Source of the DNA: Agrococcus sp. SGAir0287
GTDB lineage: Bacteria; Actinomycetota; Actinomycetes; Actinomycetales; Microbacteriaceae
Length of the DNA: 64,000 nucleotides
Direction of reading: 5' to 3'
NCBI RefSeq assembly: GCF_005484985.1
Contig: NZ_CP027942.1
Location: 310,001 to 374,000, forward strand
In this document: one piece after another, positions 1 to 10,407 of the stretch
How the letters are laid out: each line of letters begins with the position of its first letter
Position numbering within the stretch: position 1 is the stretch's first letter
Program-made: the position numbers and the translations under genes
Notes under the pieces: generated by a model
What the model was told of the DNA's origin: nothing
The model's database searches: none
The model's input: the letters and a program-made list of their open reading frames with translations, nothing else

Positions 1-342
1 GGCGCGGTACGCGACGGGCGCGACGTCGACGACGCAGAGCCGCGAGACGAGCCCCGGATGGCGCAGCGCGACGAGCATCGCGACCTTCCCGCCCATCGAG
101 TGCCCGACGAGGGCGGTCGGCTCCTCGAGCAGCCCGGCGATGGCGTCGGCCATCTCGGCATAGTCGATCCGCTCGGTCCACCCCGAGCGCCCGTGGTTCG
201 GCATGTCGACGAGCGTCACGCGGTGGTCGTGGCCGAGCGCCTTGCCGATCTGCGTCCAGTTGCGCCCCTGCCCGAACAGCCCGTGGCAGAGGACGACGGG
301 CGAGCCGTGGTCGCCGAGCCGGGTCACGTGCAGGTCGCTCAC
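1..342 (-). CDS. Alpha/beta hydrolase, YbfF-esterase-like (3' part beyond window)
   Basis: The first 114 codons of a minus-strand gene that runs off the left edge. The protein has the oxyanion-hole motif HGLFGQGRNW at residues 20-29 and the nucleophile elbow GHSMGG at 80-85 with Ser82, as in small cytoplasmic esterases of the YbfF type. The acid and histidine of the triad would lie beyond the edge. The start is a GTG; the hexamer CAGGAT ends 6 bases before it, consistent with a leaderless transcript. The substrate cannot be told from the sequence. Confidence 0.85.
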   Translation of the reverse strand, partial: MSDLHVTRLGDHGSPVVLCHGLFGQGRNWTQIGKALGHDHRVTLVDMPNHGRSGWTERIDYAEMADAIAGLLEEPTALVGHSMGGKVAMLVALRHPGLVSRLCVVDVAPVAYRA

Positions 343-369
343 GCATCCATCCTGCCGGTCGCGAACCCG

Positions 370-375
370 TAGCGT
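370..375 (+). promoter_or_regulatory. -10 hexamer TAGCGT of a probable leaderless promoter
   Basis: TAGCGT is followed by exactly 6 bases and then the ATG of the acetyltransferase gene. No Shine-Dalgarno sequence fits in between, so the transcript likely starts at or next to the start codon. Confidence 0.5.
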
Positions 376-381
376 GGCGGC

Positions 382-891
382 ATGACGACGCCCGCGTTCG
401 AGGCGGAGCCCATCCGCACGGCACGCCTGCTGCTCGAGCCGTTGCGCGTCGCGCACGCGGACGAGGCTGCGGTCGCCTTCGACGACGTCGCGCTGCACGC
501 GTTCACCGGGGGTGCGCCGGCGACCGCCGACGAGCTGCGCTCGCGGTACGCGCGACAGGTCGCGGGCCGCTCGCCCGACGGCTCGCAGCTCTGGTGCAGC
601 TGGATGGTGCGCGACGCGAGCCGCGTGCTCGTCGGCACGGTGCAGGCGACCGTCGCAGGCGACGGCTCGACGGCAGAGGTCGCGTGGGTCGTCGCCACAG
701 ACCATCAGGGGCGCGGGATCGCGACGGAGGCGGCGGTCGCGCTCGCCGCGTGGCTGCGCGCCCGCGGGGTGCACGAGCTCGTCGCGCATGTGCATCCCGA
801 GCACGCCGCCTCCGTCGCGGTCGCTCGTGCGATCGGGCTCGCGCCCACGACGACGATCGTCGACGGCGAGGTGCGCTGGGTCGGGCGCTGA
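382..891 (+). CDS. GNAT family N-acetyltransferase
   Basis: A 169-residue protein of the RimJ/RimL-like GNAT group, which transfers acetyl from acetyl-CoA to an amine. It begins with the typical strand RTARLLLEPL near residues 13-22. The acetyl-CoA pyrophosphate-binding loop is HQGRGIATEA near residues 108-117. A late Asn/Glu-type region HPEHAASVAVARAIGL follows. It is divergent from the hydrolase, with about 40 bases between starts. The acceptor substrate is unknown; the family covers protein N-termini, antibiotics and small amines. Confidence 0.88.
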   Translation: MTTPAFEAEPIRTARLLLEPLRVAHADEAAVAFDDVALHAFTGGAPATADELRSRYARQVAGRSPDGSQLWCSWMVRDASRVLVGTVQATVAGDGSTAEVAWVVATDHQGRGIATEAAVALAAWLRARGVHELVAHVHPEHAASVAVARAIGLAPTTTIVDGEVRWVGR

Positions 892-1021
892 GCGGGCGGG
901 CTTGCCGCAGCGTCGCTCACGCATCCATGCTGCGGATCGCGAGACGTGCACGTCAGCGGAGCGACGGGCCCGCATGCGGGATGCCGTGCCGCTCCCCAGC
1001 GGGTTGCGCTCGTCGCGAGCC

Positions 1022-1092
1022 GTGGAATGCGCGCGTGAGCGGGCACTCGTGACGCTGAGCGTCGCCGGTGCCTGCTGGCGCGCACATTCCAC
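1022..1092. repeat. Nested perfect hairpin in the 357-base gap before clpB
   Basis: The outer stem pairs 1022-1034 (GTGGAATGCGCGC) with 1078-1092, with a two-base bulge. A middle stem pairs 1038-1046 with 1068-1076 with one G-T pair. The apical stem is GACGC-TGA-GCGTC at 1051-1063. All three nest to form one 71-nt structure. No T-tract follows. The rest of the 892-1170 gap has only weaker flanking dyads and no gene. It may be a terminator of the acetyltransferase gene, a MITE-like element or a structured RNA. Confidence 0.55.
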
Positions 1093-1170
1093 CGCGTGCG
1101 GCAGTGGGGCACGCCGTGGCGCACTCGGACCGGGCGCACGCATCCCCTGGCGCACGGATGCGCCCGGGAG

Positions 1171-1176
1171 TAGACT
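1171..1176 (+). promoter_or_regulatory. -10 hexamer TAGACT of the clpB promoter
   Basis: TAGACT overlaps the first bases of the HAIR operator, so a bound repressor would block RNA polymerase. It lies about 72 bases upstream of the clpB start. The -35 region is not clear. Confidence 0.5.
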
Positions 1177-1195
1177 TGAGCGCAGCACACTCAAG
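1175..1195. promoter_or_regulatory. HAIR operator (HspR-associated inverted repeat)
   Basis: The sequence is CTTGAGC, seven bases, then ACTCAAG. It matches the actinobacterial HAIR consensus CTTGAGT-N7-ACTCAAG with one mismatch. HspR with DnaK represses clpB, dnaK and related heat-shock genes through this site in Streptomyces and Mycobacterium. It sits 53 bases before the clpB start. No hspR gene is in the window. Confidence 0.9.
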
Positions 1196-1248
1196 TTTCG
1201 ATCCGGGCGCCGACGGGCGCCGCGGATGCATGATCTGAAGGAGACCGC

Positions 1249-3471
<2,223 letters not shown>

Positions 3472-3478
3472 CGCGGCC

Positions 3479-3556
3479 CGATTGGTCACCTCTGGCGCTC
3501 GATTGGGAAGCAGTGGTCGACGACACGCCGCTGGGTGAACCACTGCTGCCCAATCG
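3479..3556. repeat. Palindromic intergenic element, family A copy 1
   Basis: A leader CGATTGGTCAC is followed by an 18-base arm (3500-3517, CGATTGGGAAGCAGTGGT), a 21-base loop and its inverse (3539-3556) with one mismatch. The element at 59074-59151 is the same unit in the opposite orientation, including the leader and the loop core GGCGTGTCG. It lies just past clpB and can act as a terminator. Confidence 0.75.
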
Positions 3557-3586
3557 AGCGGTGGCGGATGCGCGAGGATGGGGAGC

Positions 3587-4084
3587 ATGAGCGACGTGGA
3601 CATGCCCCCGCACGGCAGCGACGAGCTGCGCGCGATCGTCGAGCGCGACGAGGCGGAGCTCGTCTTCGAGCGCTTCGACCTCTCGGATGCGTGGCGGCTC
3701 GGCACGATGATTCGGGAGGCGGCGGTCGACCGCGGCCTGCCGCTCGTCATCGGCATCGTCGCGAACGGACAGCGGCTCTTCCACGCCGCGCTGCCCGGCA
3801 CGACGCCCGAGAACGATCGCTGGCTCGAGCGGAAGACGAACGTCGTGCTGCACTTCCACCGCTCGTCGCTCGGGGTCGGCGAGCGGTTCCGCGCGCGCGG
3901 ACAGGACTTCGCGGAGGCGCGGCTCGACCCGGCGACGCATGCGGCGCACGGCGGCGTGCTGCCGATCACGGTGCGCGGCGCGGGGGTCGTCGGCGCGGTC
4001 GGCGTCTCCGGCCTCCCCCAGCTCGAGGACCACGCGTTCGTCGCGTCGATCGTGCGCACGTACCTCGCGGCGCCGCGCGGCTGA
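3587..4084 (+). CDS. UPF0303 family heme-degrading-domain protein
   Basis: A 165-residue protein of the UPF0303/YBR137W group within the GlcG/HbpS-like fold. The family pattern is clear: an N-terminal helix ending in EAELVFERFD, then the strand LPLVIGIV, the segment FHAALPGTTPEN and the C-terminal glycine-rich GGVLPITVRGAGVVGAVGVSGLPQLEDH. The biochemical role is not firmly known; relatives bind or degrade heme or act as chaperone cofactors. An in-frame ATG nine bases earlier is possible. I chose this one because GGGGAG directly precedes it and GAGGAT lies at leaderless spacing. Confidence 0.82.
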   Translation: MSDVDMPPHGSDELRAIVERDEAELVFERFDLSDAWRLGTMIREAAVDRGLPLVIGIVANGQRLFHAALPGTTPENDRWLERKTNVVLHFHRSSLGVGERFRARGQDFAEARLDPATHAAHGGVLPITVRGAGVVGAVGVSGLPQLEDHAFVASIVRTYLAAPRG

Positions 4085-4139
4085 CACGCGGCCGCGTCGC
4101 TGCGTCGCCCGCCTCCTTCCTCGCGGGACCCACGGGGAG

Positions 4140-4189
4140 TGGTCACTCGGTGCTGCCTCGCACGGCGTGTCGACGACAACGAGTGACCA
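4140..4189. repeat. Palindromic intergenic element, family A copy 3
   Basis: Arms TGGTCACTCG (4140-4149) and CGAGTGACCA (4180-4189) are perfect inverses. The 30-base loop contains GGCGTGTCGACGAC, the same loop core as copies 1 and 2. Partial copies of the arm (GTGACCACTC, CGACCACTCGG) follow to about 4245. It lies in the 435-base gap between the UPF0303 gene and the helicase. Confidence 0.6.
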
Positions 4190-4293
4190 ATCAGCGGCTT
4201 CTCGTGACCACTCAGCGGACGGAATCGACCACTCGGCGGACGGGTGCTCGCGCGTCCGCCGACGGCGGATGCGCGCCGCGCACCGCGACCCGC

Positions 4294-4299
4294 TAGACT
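4294..4299 (+). promoter_or_regulatory. -10 hexamer TAGACT of a long-leader promoter
   Basis: This is the best -10 match in the 435-base gap. It would give a leader of about 214 nt before the helicase ATG. The leader holds the hairpin GAGCGG-ATC-CCGCTC (4312-4326) and the perfect palindrome CCGGTTCGAACCGG (4358-4371). Long structured leaders are common for cold-inducible helicase genes. Confidence 0.4.
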
Positions 4300-4519
4300 G
4301 GGAGGACCTGCGAGCGGATCCCGCTCGCCTGCGTCGTGGACGCGCCCCAGCCTCGATCCGGTTCGAACCGGCGAGCAGCAGGCGATCGGACTGCGGCGAA
4401 CGGATGCGACGACCGTCGCCTTCGCCCCTCCGACGCGACGACGCCCACCGCCCATCCGGCACGCGACAGCGTGCGCGTGGGCCGACACGGCATGCCGACC
4501 GCGCTGCCAGAGAAGAAGC

Positions 4520-6184
4520 ATGAGCACCATCACCCCATCGACCATCGCCGGCGCACGCCCCACGGCTGCGCCCGCATCCACCCCCGGCCAGGAGCACGCC
4601 GACCTGCCCTCCTTCGCAGACCTCGGCGTCAGCCCTCGCCTCGTCGAGGCGCTGCGCGGCATGGACCGCACCTCGCCGTTCCCCATCCAGGCCGACACCC
4701 TGCCCGACACGCTCGCGGGTCGCGACGTGCTGGGCCGGGGCAAGACCGGCTCGGGCAAGACCCTCGCGTTCGCGATCCCGCTCGTGCAGCGCCTGAGCGG
4801 CGAGCTCGCCGGCGGCCGTCGCCGCAAGGGGCTGCCGCTCGGCCTCGTGCTCGCGCCGACGCGCGAGCTCGCGACGCAGATCGCCGCGACCATCCGTCCG
4901 CTCGCCGACGCGGTGGGCCTCACGGTGACGACGATCTTCGGCGGCGTGAAGCAGGGCCCGCAGGAGACCGCGCTGCGGAACGGCGTCGACATCGTCGTCG
5001 CCTGCCCCGGCAGGCTCGACGACCTCATGAAGCAGCGCATCGCGAGCCTCGAGGCCATCGAGATCACGATCGTCGACGAGGCCGACCACATGGCCGACCT
5101 CGGCTTCCTGCCCGTCGTCACGCGCATCCTCGACAAGACGCCGCAGACGGGGCAGCGGATGCTGTTCTCGGCGACGCTCGACAACGGCGTGGACAAGATC
5201 GTCCACCGCTTCCTCCACGACCAGGTGCTGCACTCGGTCGACGAGGCGAACTCGCCCGTCGCCGCGATGACGCACCACCTGTTCGAGGTCTCGGCCGACG
5301 ACAAGATGGCGCTCGTGCGCACGCTCGCCTCGGGCTCGGGGCGCCGCATCCTCTTCACGCGCACGAAGCACCAGGCGAAGAAGCTCGCCAAGCAGCTCAC
5401 CGCGTGGGGCATCCCCGCGCACGACCTGCAGGGCAACCTGTCGCAGAACGCCCGCGAGCGGAATCTCGGCGCATTCACCGACGGCTCCGTGAAGGTGCTC
5501 GTCGCGACCGACGTCGCCGCACGCGGCGTGCACGTCGACCACATCGAGCTCGTCGTGCACGTCGAGCCGCCGCTCGAGCACAAGTCGTACCTGCACCGCT
5601 CGGGCCGCACGGCGCGTGCCGGCTCGGAGGGCGACGTCGCGACGATCATGCTGCCCGCGCAGCGCTCGGACACCATGCACCTGCTGCGCAAGGCCGCCAT
5701 CTCGGTGCAGCCGCAGAAGGTGACGCCGACGTCGGATGCGGTGCTGCGCCTCGTGGGCGAGATCGCGCCGCACGTCGAGCCGGTGCCGGGCGGACCGGGC
5801 TCGGGCAACGAGATCCCGCAGCAGGGCGGCGGCGGCGGTCGCTCGCGCGGCGGCCGCGGTGGTCGCGGCGGCTCGGCAGGCGGTCAGGGCGCGGATGCGG
5901 GCCAGGGTGCCGGGCGTCCGCGTCGCGACCGCTCGGGTCGGCCCGAGGTCAAGCAGCAGCGCCGCGAGCGCACCGGCGGCGAGAGCGGCCAGGGCCGCGG
6001 GCGCGGTCAGGGTGGCGGCGCCGGCCAGGGTGGTCAGCGTCGCGACGAGCGCGGCACGCGCGGCGGCTCGTCGGTGGCGTGGTCGTCGGGCGGCGGCGGC
6101 TCGCTGCAGGACGGTGGCCGCGGCGGTCGCTCCGGCGGACGTTCCGGTGGCGGCTCGCGTCGCGCCGGTCGCGCCCAGGGCTGA
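4520..6184 (+). CDS. DEAD-box RNA helicase with RGG-rich tail
   Basis: A 554-residue ATP-dependent RNA-unwinding protein. The Q motif PFPIQADT is at residues 53-60. Motif I reads GKTGSGKT (74-81), where the first Ala of AxTGSGKT is replaced by Gly. DEAD is at 186-189. SAT and HRSGRTAR in the second RecA domain follow. From about residue 430 the tail is Gly/Arg/Gln-rich with many RGG-like repeats, typical of RNA-binding, condensate-forming helicases such as RhlE-like proteins. Likely roles are RNA decay, ribosome assembly or cold adaptation. The start ATG follows AGAAG. The long 5' leader suggests post-transcriptional control. Confidence 0.9.
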   Translation: MSTITPSTIAGARPTAAPASTPGQEHADLPSFADLGVSPRLVEALRGMDRTSPFPIQADTLPDTLAGRDVLGRGKTGSGKTLAFAIPLVQRLSGELAGGRRRKGLPLGLVLAPTRELATQIAATIRPLADAVGLTVTTIFGGVKQGPQETALRNGVDIVVACPGRLDDLMKQRIASLEAIEITIVDEADHMADLGFLPVVTRILDKTPQTGQRMLFSATLDNGVDKIVHRFLHDQVLHSVDEANSPVAAMTHHLFEVSADDKMALVRTLASGSGRRILFTRTKHQAKKLAKQLTAWGIPAHDLQGNLSQNARERNLGAFTDGSVKVLVATDVAARGVHVDHIELVVHVEPPLEHKSYLHRSGRTARAGSEGDVATIMLPAQRSDTMHLLRKAAISVQPQKVTPTSDAVLRLVGEIAPHVEPVPGGPGSGNEIPQQGGGGGRSRGGRGGRGGSAGGQGADAGQGAGRPRRDRSGRPEVKQQRRERTGGESGQGRGRGQGGGAGQGGQRRDERGTRGGSSVAWSSGGGGSLQDGGRGGRSGGRSGGGSRRAGRAQG

Positions 6185-6201
6185 CCCCGATCCACTCGAC
6201 G

Positions 6202-6232
6202 CGCGCCGTCGCCCCTCGCGGGCGGCGGCGCG
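6202..6232. terminator. Bidirectional hairpin terminator between convergent genes
   Basis: Arms 6202-6214 (CGCGCCGTCGCCC) and 6220-6232 pair with one mismatch around a 5-base loop. It sits between the stop of the helicase and the stop of the sigma-like gene. Confidence 0.65.
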
Positions 6233-6265
6233 TTCGTCGTCCCGCCCGCGTCCCGCCGCGATCCG

Positions 6266-8188
6266 TCAGGGCAGCAGCGGAGGCAGCGTCGGCAGGATGG
6301 AGGGGAGGATCGGCGGGAGGATGGGCGGCAGCAGCCCGCCGTCGTCGTCCTCCGGCGGATCGCTCGGCGCGGGGTCGGGAGGTTGCGTCGTCGGCGTCGC
6401 GGACTCGGTCGGCGTGACGCTCGGCGCCGGCTGCGTCGGCGTCGACGTCGGCGGCGTGGTCCACGTCGGCGGGCTCGACCAGGTCGGAGCCGTCGTCGTC
6501 GCTGGCGTCGTCCATCCGCTCTCGGACGACCAGGTCGGCGCAGGCGCCAAGGTCGTCGGCGGGGTCGAGGGGCCGCCGTCGGCTGGGGTCGCCGTGGGCG
6601 ACGGGGCCGGCTGCGCGTTCGCGGTCGCGGACGGCGCGGCGCCCGGCTCGTCGTCGGCGAGGGAGGGGTCGGGCCGCGCGGATGCAGGGATCACGGCGCC
6701 GGGGTCCGACTCGGGAGGCTGCGTCGCACCGCCGCCCCACATGGCGACCGCGACGGTCGTGCCCGCTGCGAGACCGAGCGCGGCGAGCGTCACGGCTGCG
6801 CCGCGTCGACGCCGGCGGCGGGGGAGCGCGCCGCCCGAGCCCGTCGATCCGCGTGCGTCGTCGGCGCCCGCCGACGCCGTCGGGACGGTGGCCTCGGGCG
6901 ACGCGGGGCCGCCCTCGGAGCCTGTTCGCGCCGTCTCGGCGTCGGCGGCGGACGGGTCGCCGATCGCGCTGCCGTCGTCCGCCGCAGTGTCGCCGACGCC
7001 AGCTGCGTCGGCGTCGGCCGCGACCGCACTCGCACCCCGAGGTGCGCTCGCACCTGCGGCGGCGGACGCGTCGTCGGTCGCGGTCCCGGTCGACGACGAG
7101 CCGGCGCCGTCCACCGCGCCCAGGGTGGCGGTCGTGACCGCGGCCGGCGCGCCGAGGCGCGATCCCTCGTCGCCGGCGTCGTCCGACGAGCCGGCCGTGT
7201 CGGCGTCCGCTGCGTCGGCATCCGTCCCGCCGGCGTTCGCGGCCTCGACGCCCGCCGTGCCCGTCTCGGCGCCGTCGCCGCCGACCTCGACACCAGCGCG
7301 GTCGTCCCGGCCCTCGGCTCGAGCGCCATCGCCTCCGACGTCCGTGCCAGCGCCGTCACCACCGCCACCGCCACCGCCGTCGCCGTCCGCCGGCGCATGG
7401 TCCATCGGGTCCGCTGCGTCGTCGCGAGCCTGGCCGCTCGACGCCGCGCCCGTCGACGCCCTCGCCGGCGAACCCGCTGCTGCGAGCCCGGCGACGCCTG
7501 CGCCGGCGAGCCCCAGTCGCGTCGCCGCGACGACGCGGGCCGATGGCGCACCGTCGACGTCGGCGTCCCGCTCGGGATGGCGCACGCGTCGGCAGAGATC
7601 GCACGCGGCGACGTGGGCGCGCGCCGCCTGACTGCCCGATCGCGCGAACGCCGCATGCTCGCCGCCCGCGCGGTCGAGCACGATGACGCGCACCTCGGCG
7701 CGCAGCGCGCGGCGGCCCGCACGGATGGCGGTGGCCGCCGTGCGATGGTCGACGCCGAGCGCATCCGCGACCTCCGACGCGCGGTAGCCCGTCACGACGC
7801 GGGCGAGCACCGCGTCGCGCTGCAGCTCTGGCAACGCGCCGAGCGCCTCGCGCACGGGCGAGACCGCCAGGTCGTCGGCGATCGGCACGGCGAAGGCGGC
7901 GAGCGTCGACTCGTCGATCGAGCGCGGCACCGCGGGCGTCGCGCCGACGTCGAGCGCCTCGGCTGCGGCTGCGCGCACGGCGGCGCGCAGCGCGTCCACG
8001 GCATCCCGGCGGCCGGATGCGTCGGCTGCGAAGGCGGATGGGTCGCACTGGTCGATCGCGTGGCGTGCGACGGCGGAGGCGTCGTCGGCGTGCCGCACGA
8101 AGCGGCCCGCGAGCGCATCGAGCTCGGCGCGCACCGACCGCCAGTCGGCGCCGAGCAGTCGCTCGAAGCCCTCGCTCGCGTCGGTCAT
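6266..8188 (-). CDS. One-piece sigma4 / zinc-finger / membrane protein (ECF-like), copy 1
   Basis: A 640-residue protein. Residues 112-168 form a sigma-70 region 4-like helix-turn-helix (ALGALPELQRDAVLARVV, then VADALGVDHRTAATAIRAGR). The region 2 part (residues 10-110) is poorly conserved. Directly after it is a ZAS-type anti-sigma zinc motif, H192-x3-C196-x2-C199. A long Ala/Asp/Gly-rich stretch (about 245-455) leads to six consecutive Arg, one membrane segment (about 470-490) and a Pro/Thr/Ser-rich exterior ending in LPP/ILP repeats. Sigma and anti-sigma parts thus share one chain anchored in the membrane. ECF groups with membrane-fused C-termini are known in actinobacteria; no target genes can be inferred here. 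The start ATG is preceded by GAGGGGCGAGCC. Confidence 0.75.
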   Translation of the reverse strand: MTDASEGFERLLGADWRSVRAELDALAGRFVRHADDASAVARHAIDQCDPSAFAADASGRRDAVDALRAAVRAAAAEALDVGATPAVPRSIDESTLAAFAVPIADDLAVSPVREALGALPELQRDAVLARVVTGYRASEVADALGVDHRTAATAIRAGRRALRAEVRVIVLDRAGGEHAAFARSGSQAARAHVAACDLCRRVRHPERDADVDGAPSARVVAATRLGLAGAGVAGLAAAGSPARASTGAASSGQARDDAADPMDHAPADGDGGGGGGGDGAGTDVGGDGARAEGRDDRAGVEVGGDGAETGTAGVEAANAGGTDADAADADTAGSSDDAGDEGSRLGAPAAVTTATLGAVDGAGSSSTGTATDDASAAAGASAPRGASAVAADADAAGVGDTAADDGSAIGDPSAADAETARTGSEGGPASPEATVPTASAGADDARGSTGSGGALPRRRRRRGAAVTLAALGLAAGTTVAVAMWGGGATQPPESDPGAVIPASARPDPSLADDEPGAAPSATANAQPAPSPTATPADGGPSTPPTTLAPAPTWSSESGWTTPATTTAPTWSSPPTWTTPPTSTPTQPAPSVTPTESATPTTQPPDPAPSDPPEDDDGGLLPPILPPILPSILPTLPPLLP

Positions 8189-8299
8189 GGCTCGCCCCTC
8201 GCCTCGTCGCATCGCTCAGGTGGTGGTGGAGCGTAGCGCCGGAGACGGGGCGCGGCCCGCGTGGGGGACGGAAGACGGAAGAGGTCTCCCGCGTGCTCG

Positions 8300-9076
8300 T
8301 CACCCGAACGGCACGAGCCCCTGCACGGCCTGCTGCACGACGCTCGAGACCGCGGTGGCGACCTCGCCGATCCCTCCGAACGCATCCGCGCCCGCCCGCG
8401 CGAGCAGGATGCCGACGATCGCGACGATCCAGGAGGTCAGCTCGCCGGCCTGCCGCATGAGCCAGTCGTTCACGCGCTGCAGCCACGGCTCGATGCGTCG
8501 ATGCGCGACCAGGCGCACGACCAGCAGCACGAGCGCGGGCAGCACCATGACGACGACGTAGCCCGCGAGCGCGGCGCCGTGCACCGGCAGCGGCAGGTCC
8601 GCGCCCTCCATGATCCCGATCGCCATGAGGTACGGCAGCAGCGTGGCGACCTCGAGGGCGGTCGCGGTGAGCGCGAGCGTCATGAGGGGCGCGACCGAGC
8701 CGGACTCCGCGTCGAGCGCACGGTCGCGCCAGCGCAGGATGCGCTCGGGCACGCCGCCCTCGCGCCCCGCCTTCGCACGCCTGGCGATCCAGAAGGACGC
8801 CGCGAAGAGCGCGACGCCCGCGGCCATGAGCACGCCACCGCCGACGGGCGAGGCGATCCAGGCCTGCAGGTCGTCGAGCAGCAGCCGAGCGGCGAGCGAC
8901 AGCAGCACTCCGATGACGAGGTACGAGCCGGCGACGGTGCCGAGGTAGGCGAGCATGCGCGGCACGCTCGGTCTCGTCGACGCCAGCAGCAGCCAGATCG
9001 GGATGAGCAGGGTGCCGAAGCTCGTCGAGTCGGCGAGCGCCAGCACGACGAGGGTGCCGATCGTGGGGAGGTCCAT
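8300..9076 (-). CDS. GAP-family integral membrane protein (sulfolipid-1 addressing like)
   Basis: A 258-residue membrane protein with about six hydrophobic segments, including TIGTLVVLALADSTSFGTLL at the N-terminus. The early acidic D-S-T motif in the first helix and the overall layout match the GAP/Sap family of actinobacteria, whose mycobacterial members help export glycopeptidolipid or sulfolipid. The substrate here is unknown. It lies 111 bases upstream of the sigma-like gene on the same strand. The ATG at 9076 was chosen over upstream in-frame codons because hydrophobic coding begins there. Confidence 0.72.
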   Translation of the reverse strand: MDLPTIGTLVVLALADSTSFGTLLIPIWLLLASTRPSVPRMLAYLGTVAGSYLVIGVLLSLAARLLLDDLQAWIASPVGGGVLMAAGVALFAASFWIARRAKAGREGGVPERILRWRDRALDAESGSVAPLMTLALTATALEVATLLPYLMAIGIMEGADLPLPVHGAALAGYVVVMVLPALVLLVVRLVAHRRIEPWLQRVNDWLMRQAGELTSWIVAIVGILLARAGADAFGGIGEVATAVSSVVQQAVQGLVPFG

Positions 9077-9192
9077 GGCTCCACCGTCGCGAGCGCGCGT
9101 CAGGCGCGCGTCGGCGGAAGGTCGCATGCGGGCGCGCGGGCATCCGTCGTTCGGATGATCCGGCGCCGCGGCGCTCGTGCTGGGATGGATGC

Positions 9193-10407
9193 ATGTCCGA
9201 GCGTCCCGCGCCGATCGACGAGTACGTGCTGCCGCGCGTGCGCTACCGCACGCGTGCGGGCGTCGTGGCGTTCGCGGCGCTCGCGGGCGTCGGCGGCATC
9301 GTCGCCGCGGCGCTCGGATGGACGGCGTCCGCCGATCCCGCGCTGCCGCTCGGCCTGCCCTGGATGCCCTATGCCGTCGCGATCGCCGCGGCGCTCGCGC
9401 TGCTCGTGAAGCGCGCGGCGCCGCTCGTCGCCGTGCCGGTCGCGGGCGCGATCGTGATCCTCGACGTGTCGAGCGTCACGGACACGCTCTCGATCGTCCC
9501 CGTGATCGCGTTCTTCGACACGATCTACGCAGCGATGCTCGATGCCCGGCGACACGTGCGGCGCATCGCGTTCGCCGAGGCCGTCGCGATCGCGGTCGCG
9601 CTCATCGTCCTGTGGCTCGTGACGAGCGACGTCGACCTCGTCGGCGGGGTGCAGCTGGCGATCGCGCTCGCGCTCGTCGTCGCCGCGCCCGCCGTGTGGG
9701 GCCTGTCGGTGCGGCAGCGCGACGACCTGCTCGCCGCGGAGACGGCGCGTGCGGATGCCGTCGCCCGCGCCGCCGAGGCGGAGCGCGAGAGCGCGGTGCG
9801 CGACGAGCGCGCCGCCATGGCGCGCGAGCTGCACGACGAGCTCGCGGCGAGGCTGTCGGCGATCGCACTGCAGTCGGCCGCCCTCGCTGCCCGGCCTGCA
9901 GCCGACGAGGCGACGGCGACCGCCGTGCGCGCCATCCGCTCGTCGAGCGTCGAGGCGCTCGACGAGCTGCGGCAGCTCATCGCCGTGCTCACGACCGGGC
10001 GTGAGGACGACGAGGTGCCCGTCGGCATCGACGACGTCGAGGCGCTGCGGCACGACGCCGAGCGCTTCGCCGTCGATCTCGACGCCGACGTCGACGTTCC
10101 GCAGGGCGCGATCGCGACCTCCGCATCCCACGCGCTCGTGCGCATCGCGCGGGAGGCGCTCGTCAACGCCGCACGGCACGCCCCCGGCGAGCGCGTGCGG
10201 CTGCGCGCGTCGGTGGAGGACGGCGTCGCGTCGCTCGAGGTGACGAACGCGCTCGTCGAGCACGCCGATCGGTCGGCCGGCAACGGGCTCGGCACGGCGC
10301 TCATGGCGCAGCGCTGGAGGGCCGTCGGCGGGTCGGGCAGCGTCGGCGAGCGCGAGGGGCGCTGGGTCGTGCAGGTCGCGGTGCCGACGGGCGGGGTGCA
10401 CGCGTGA
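9193..10407 (+). CDS. Sensor histidine kinase, NarL-partner type (HisKA_3)
   Basis: A 404-residue membrane sensor. The first 175 residues hold about five or six membrane segments with short loops and no evident extracellular sensor domain. The dimerisation box ARELHDELAARLSAIALQ carries the phospho-acceptor His214. The ATPase N-box is REALVNAARHAP and the G-box region is GNGLGTALMAQRW. It overlaps the response regulator by the four bases GTGA, so the two are cotranslated. The stimulus is not predictable; such intramembrane sensors often report cell-envelope stress or drugs. Confidence 0.9.
   Translation: MSERPAPIDEYVLPRVRYRTRAGVVAFAALAGVGGIVAAALGWTASADPALPLGLPWMPYAVAIAAALALLVKRAAPLVAVPVAGAIVILDVSSVTDTLSIVPVIAFFDTIYAAMLDARRHVRRIAFAEAVAIAVALIVLWLVTSDVDLVGGVQLAIALALVVAAPAVWGLSVRQRDDLLAAETARADAVARAAEAERESAVRDERAAMARELHDELAARLSAIALQSAALAARPAADEATATAVRAIRSSSVEALDELRQLIAVLTTGREDDEVPVGIDDVEALRHDAERFAVDLDADVDVPQGAIATSASHALVRIAREALVNAARHAPGERVRLRASVEDGVASLEVTNALVEHADRSAGNGLGTALMAQRWRAVGGSGSVGEREGRWVVQVAVPTGGVHA

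Noticed and set aside
892..1248. Open frames between the acetyltransferase gene and clpB
   Set aside because: All are Arg/Cys/Pro-rich shadows crossing the HAIR operator and the hairpin.
4358..4371. CCGGTTCGAACCGG as a tRNA T-arm or LexA box
   Set aside because: No acceptor, D or anticodon arms surround it. A LexA box would have the halves in the opposite order (GAAC-N4-GTTC).
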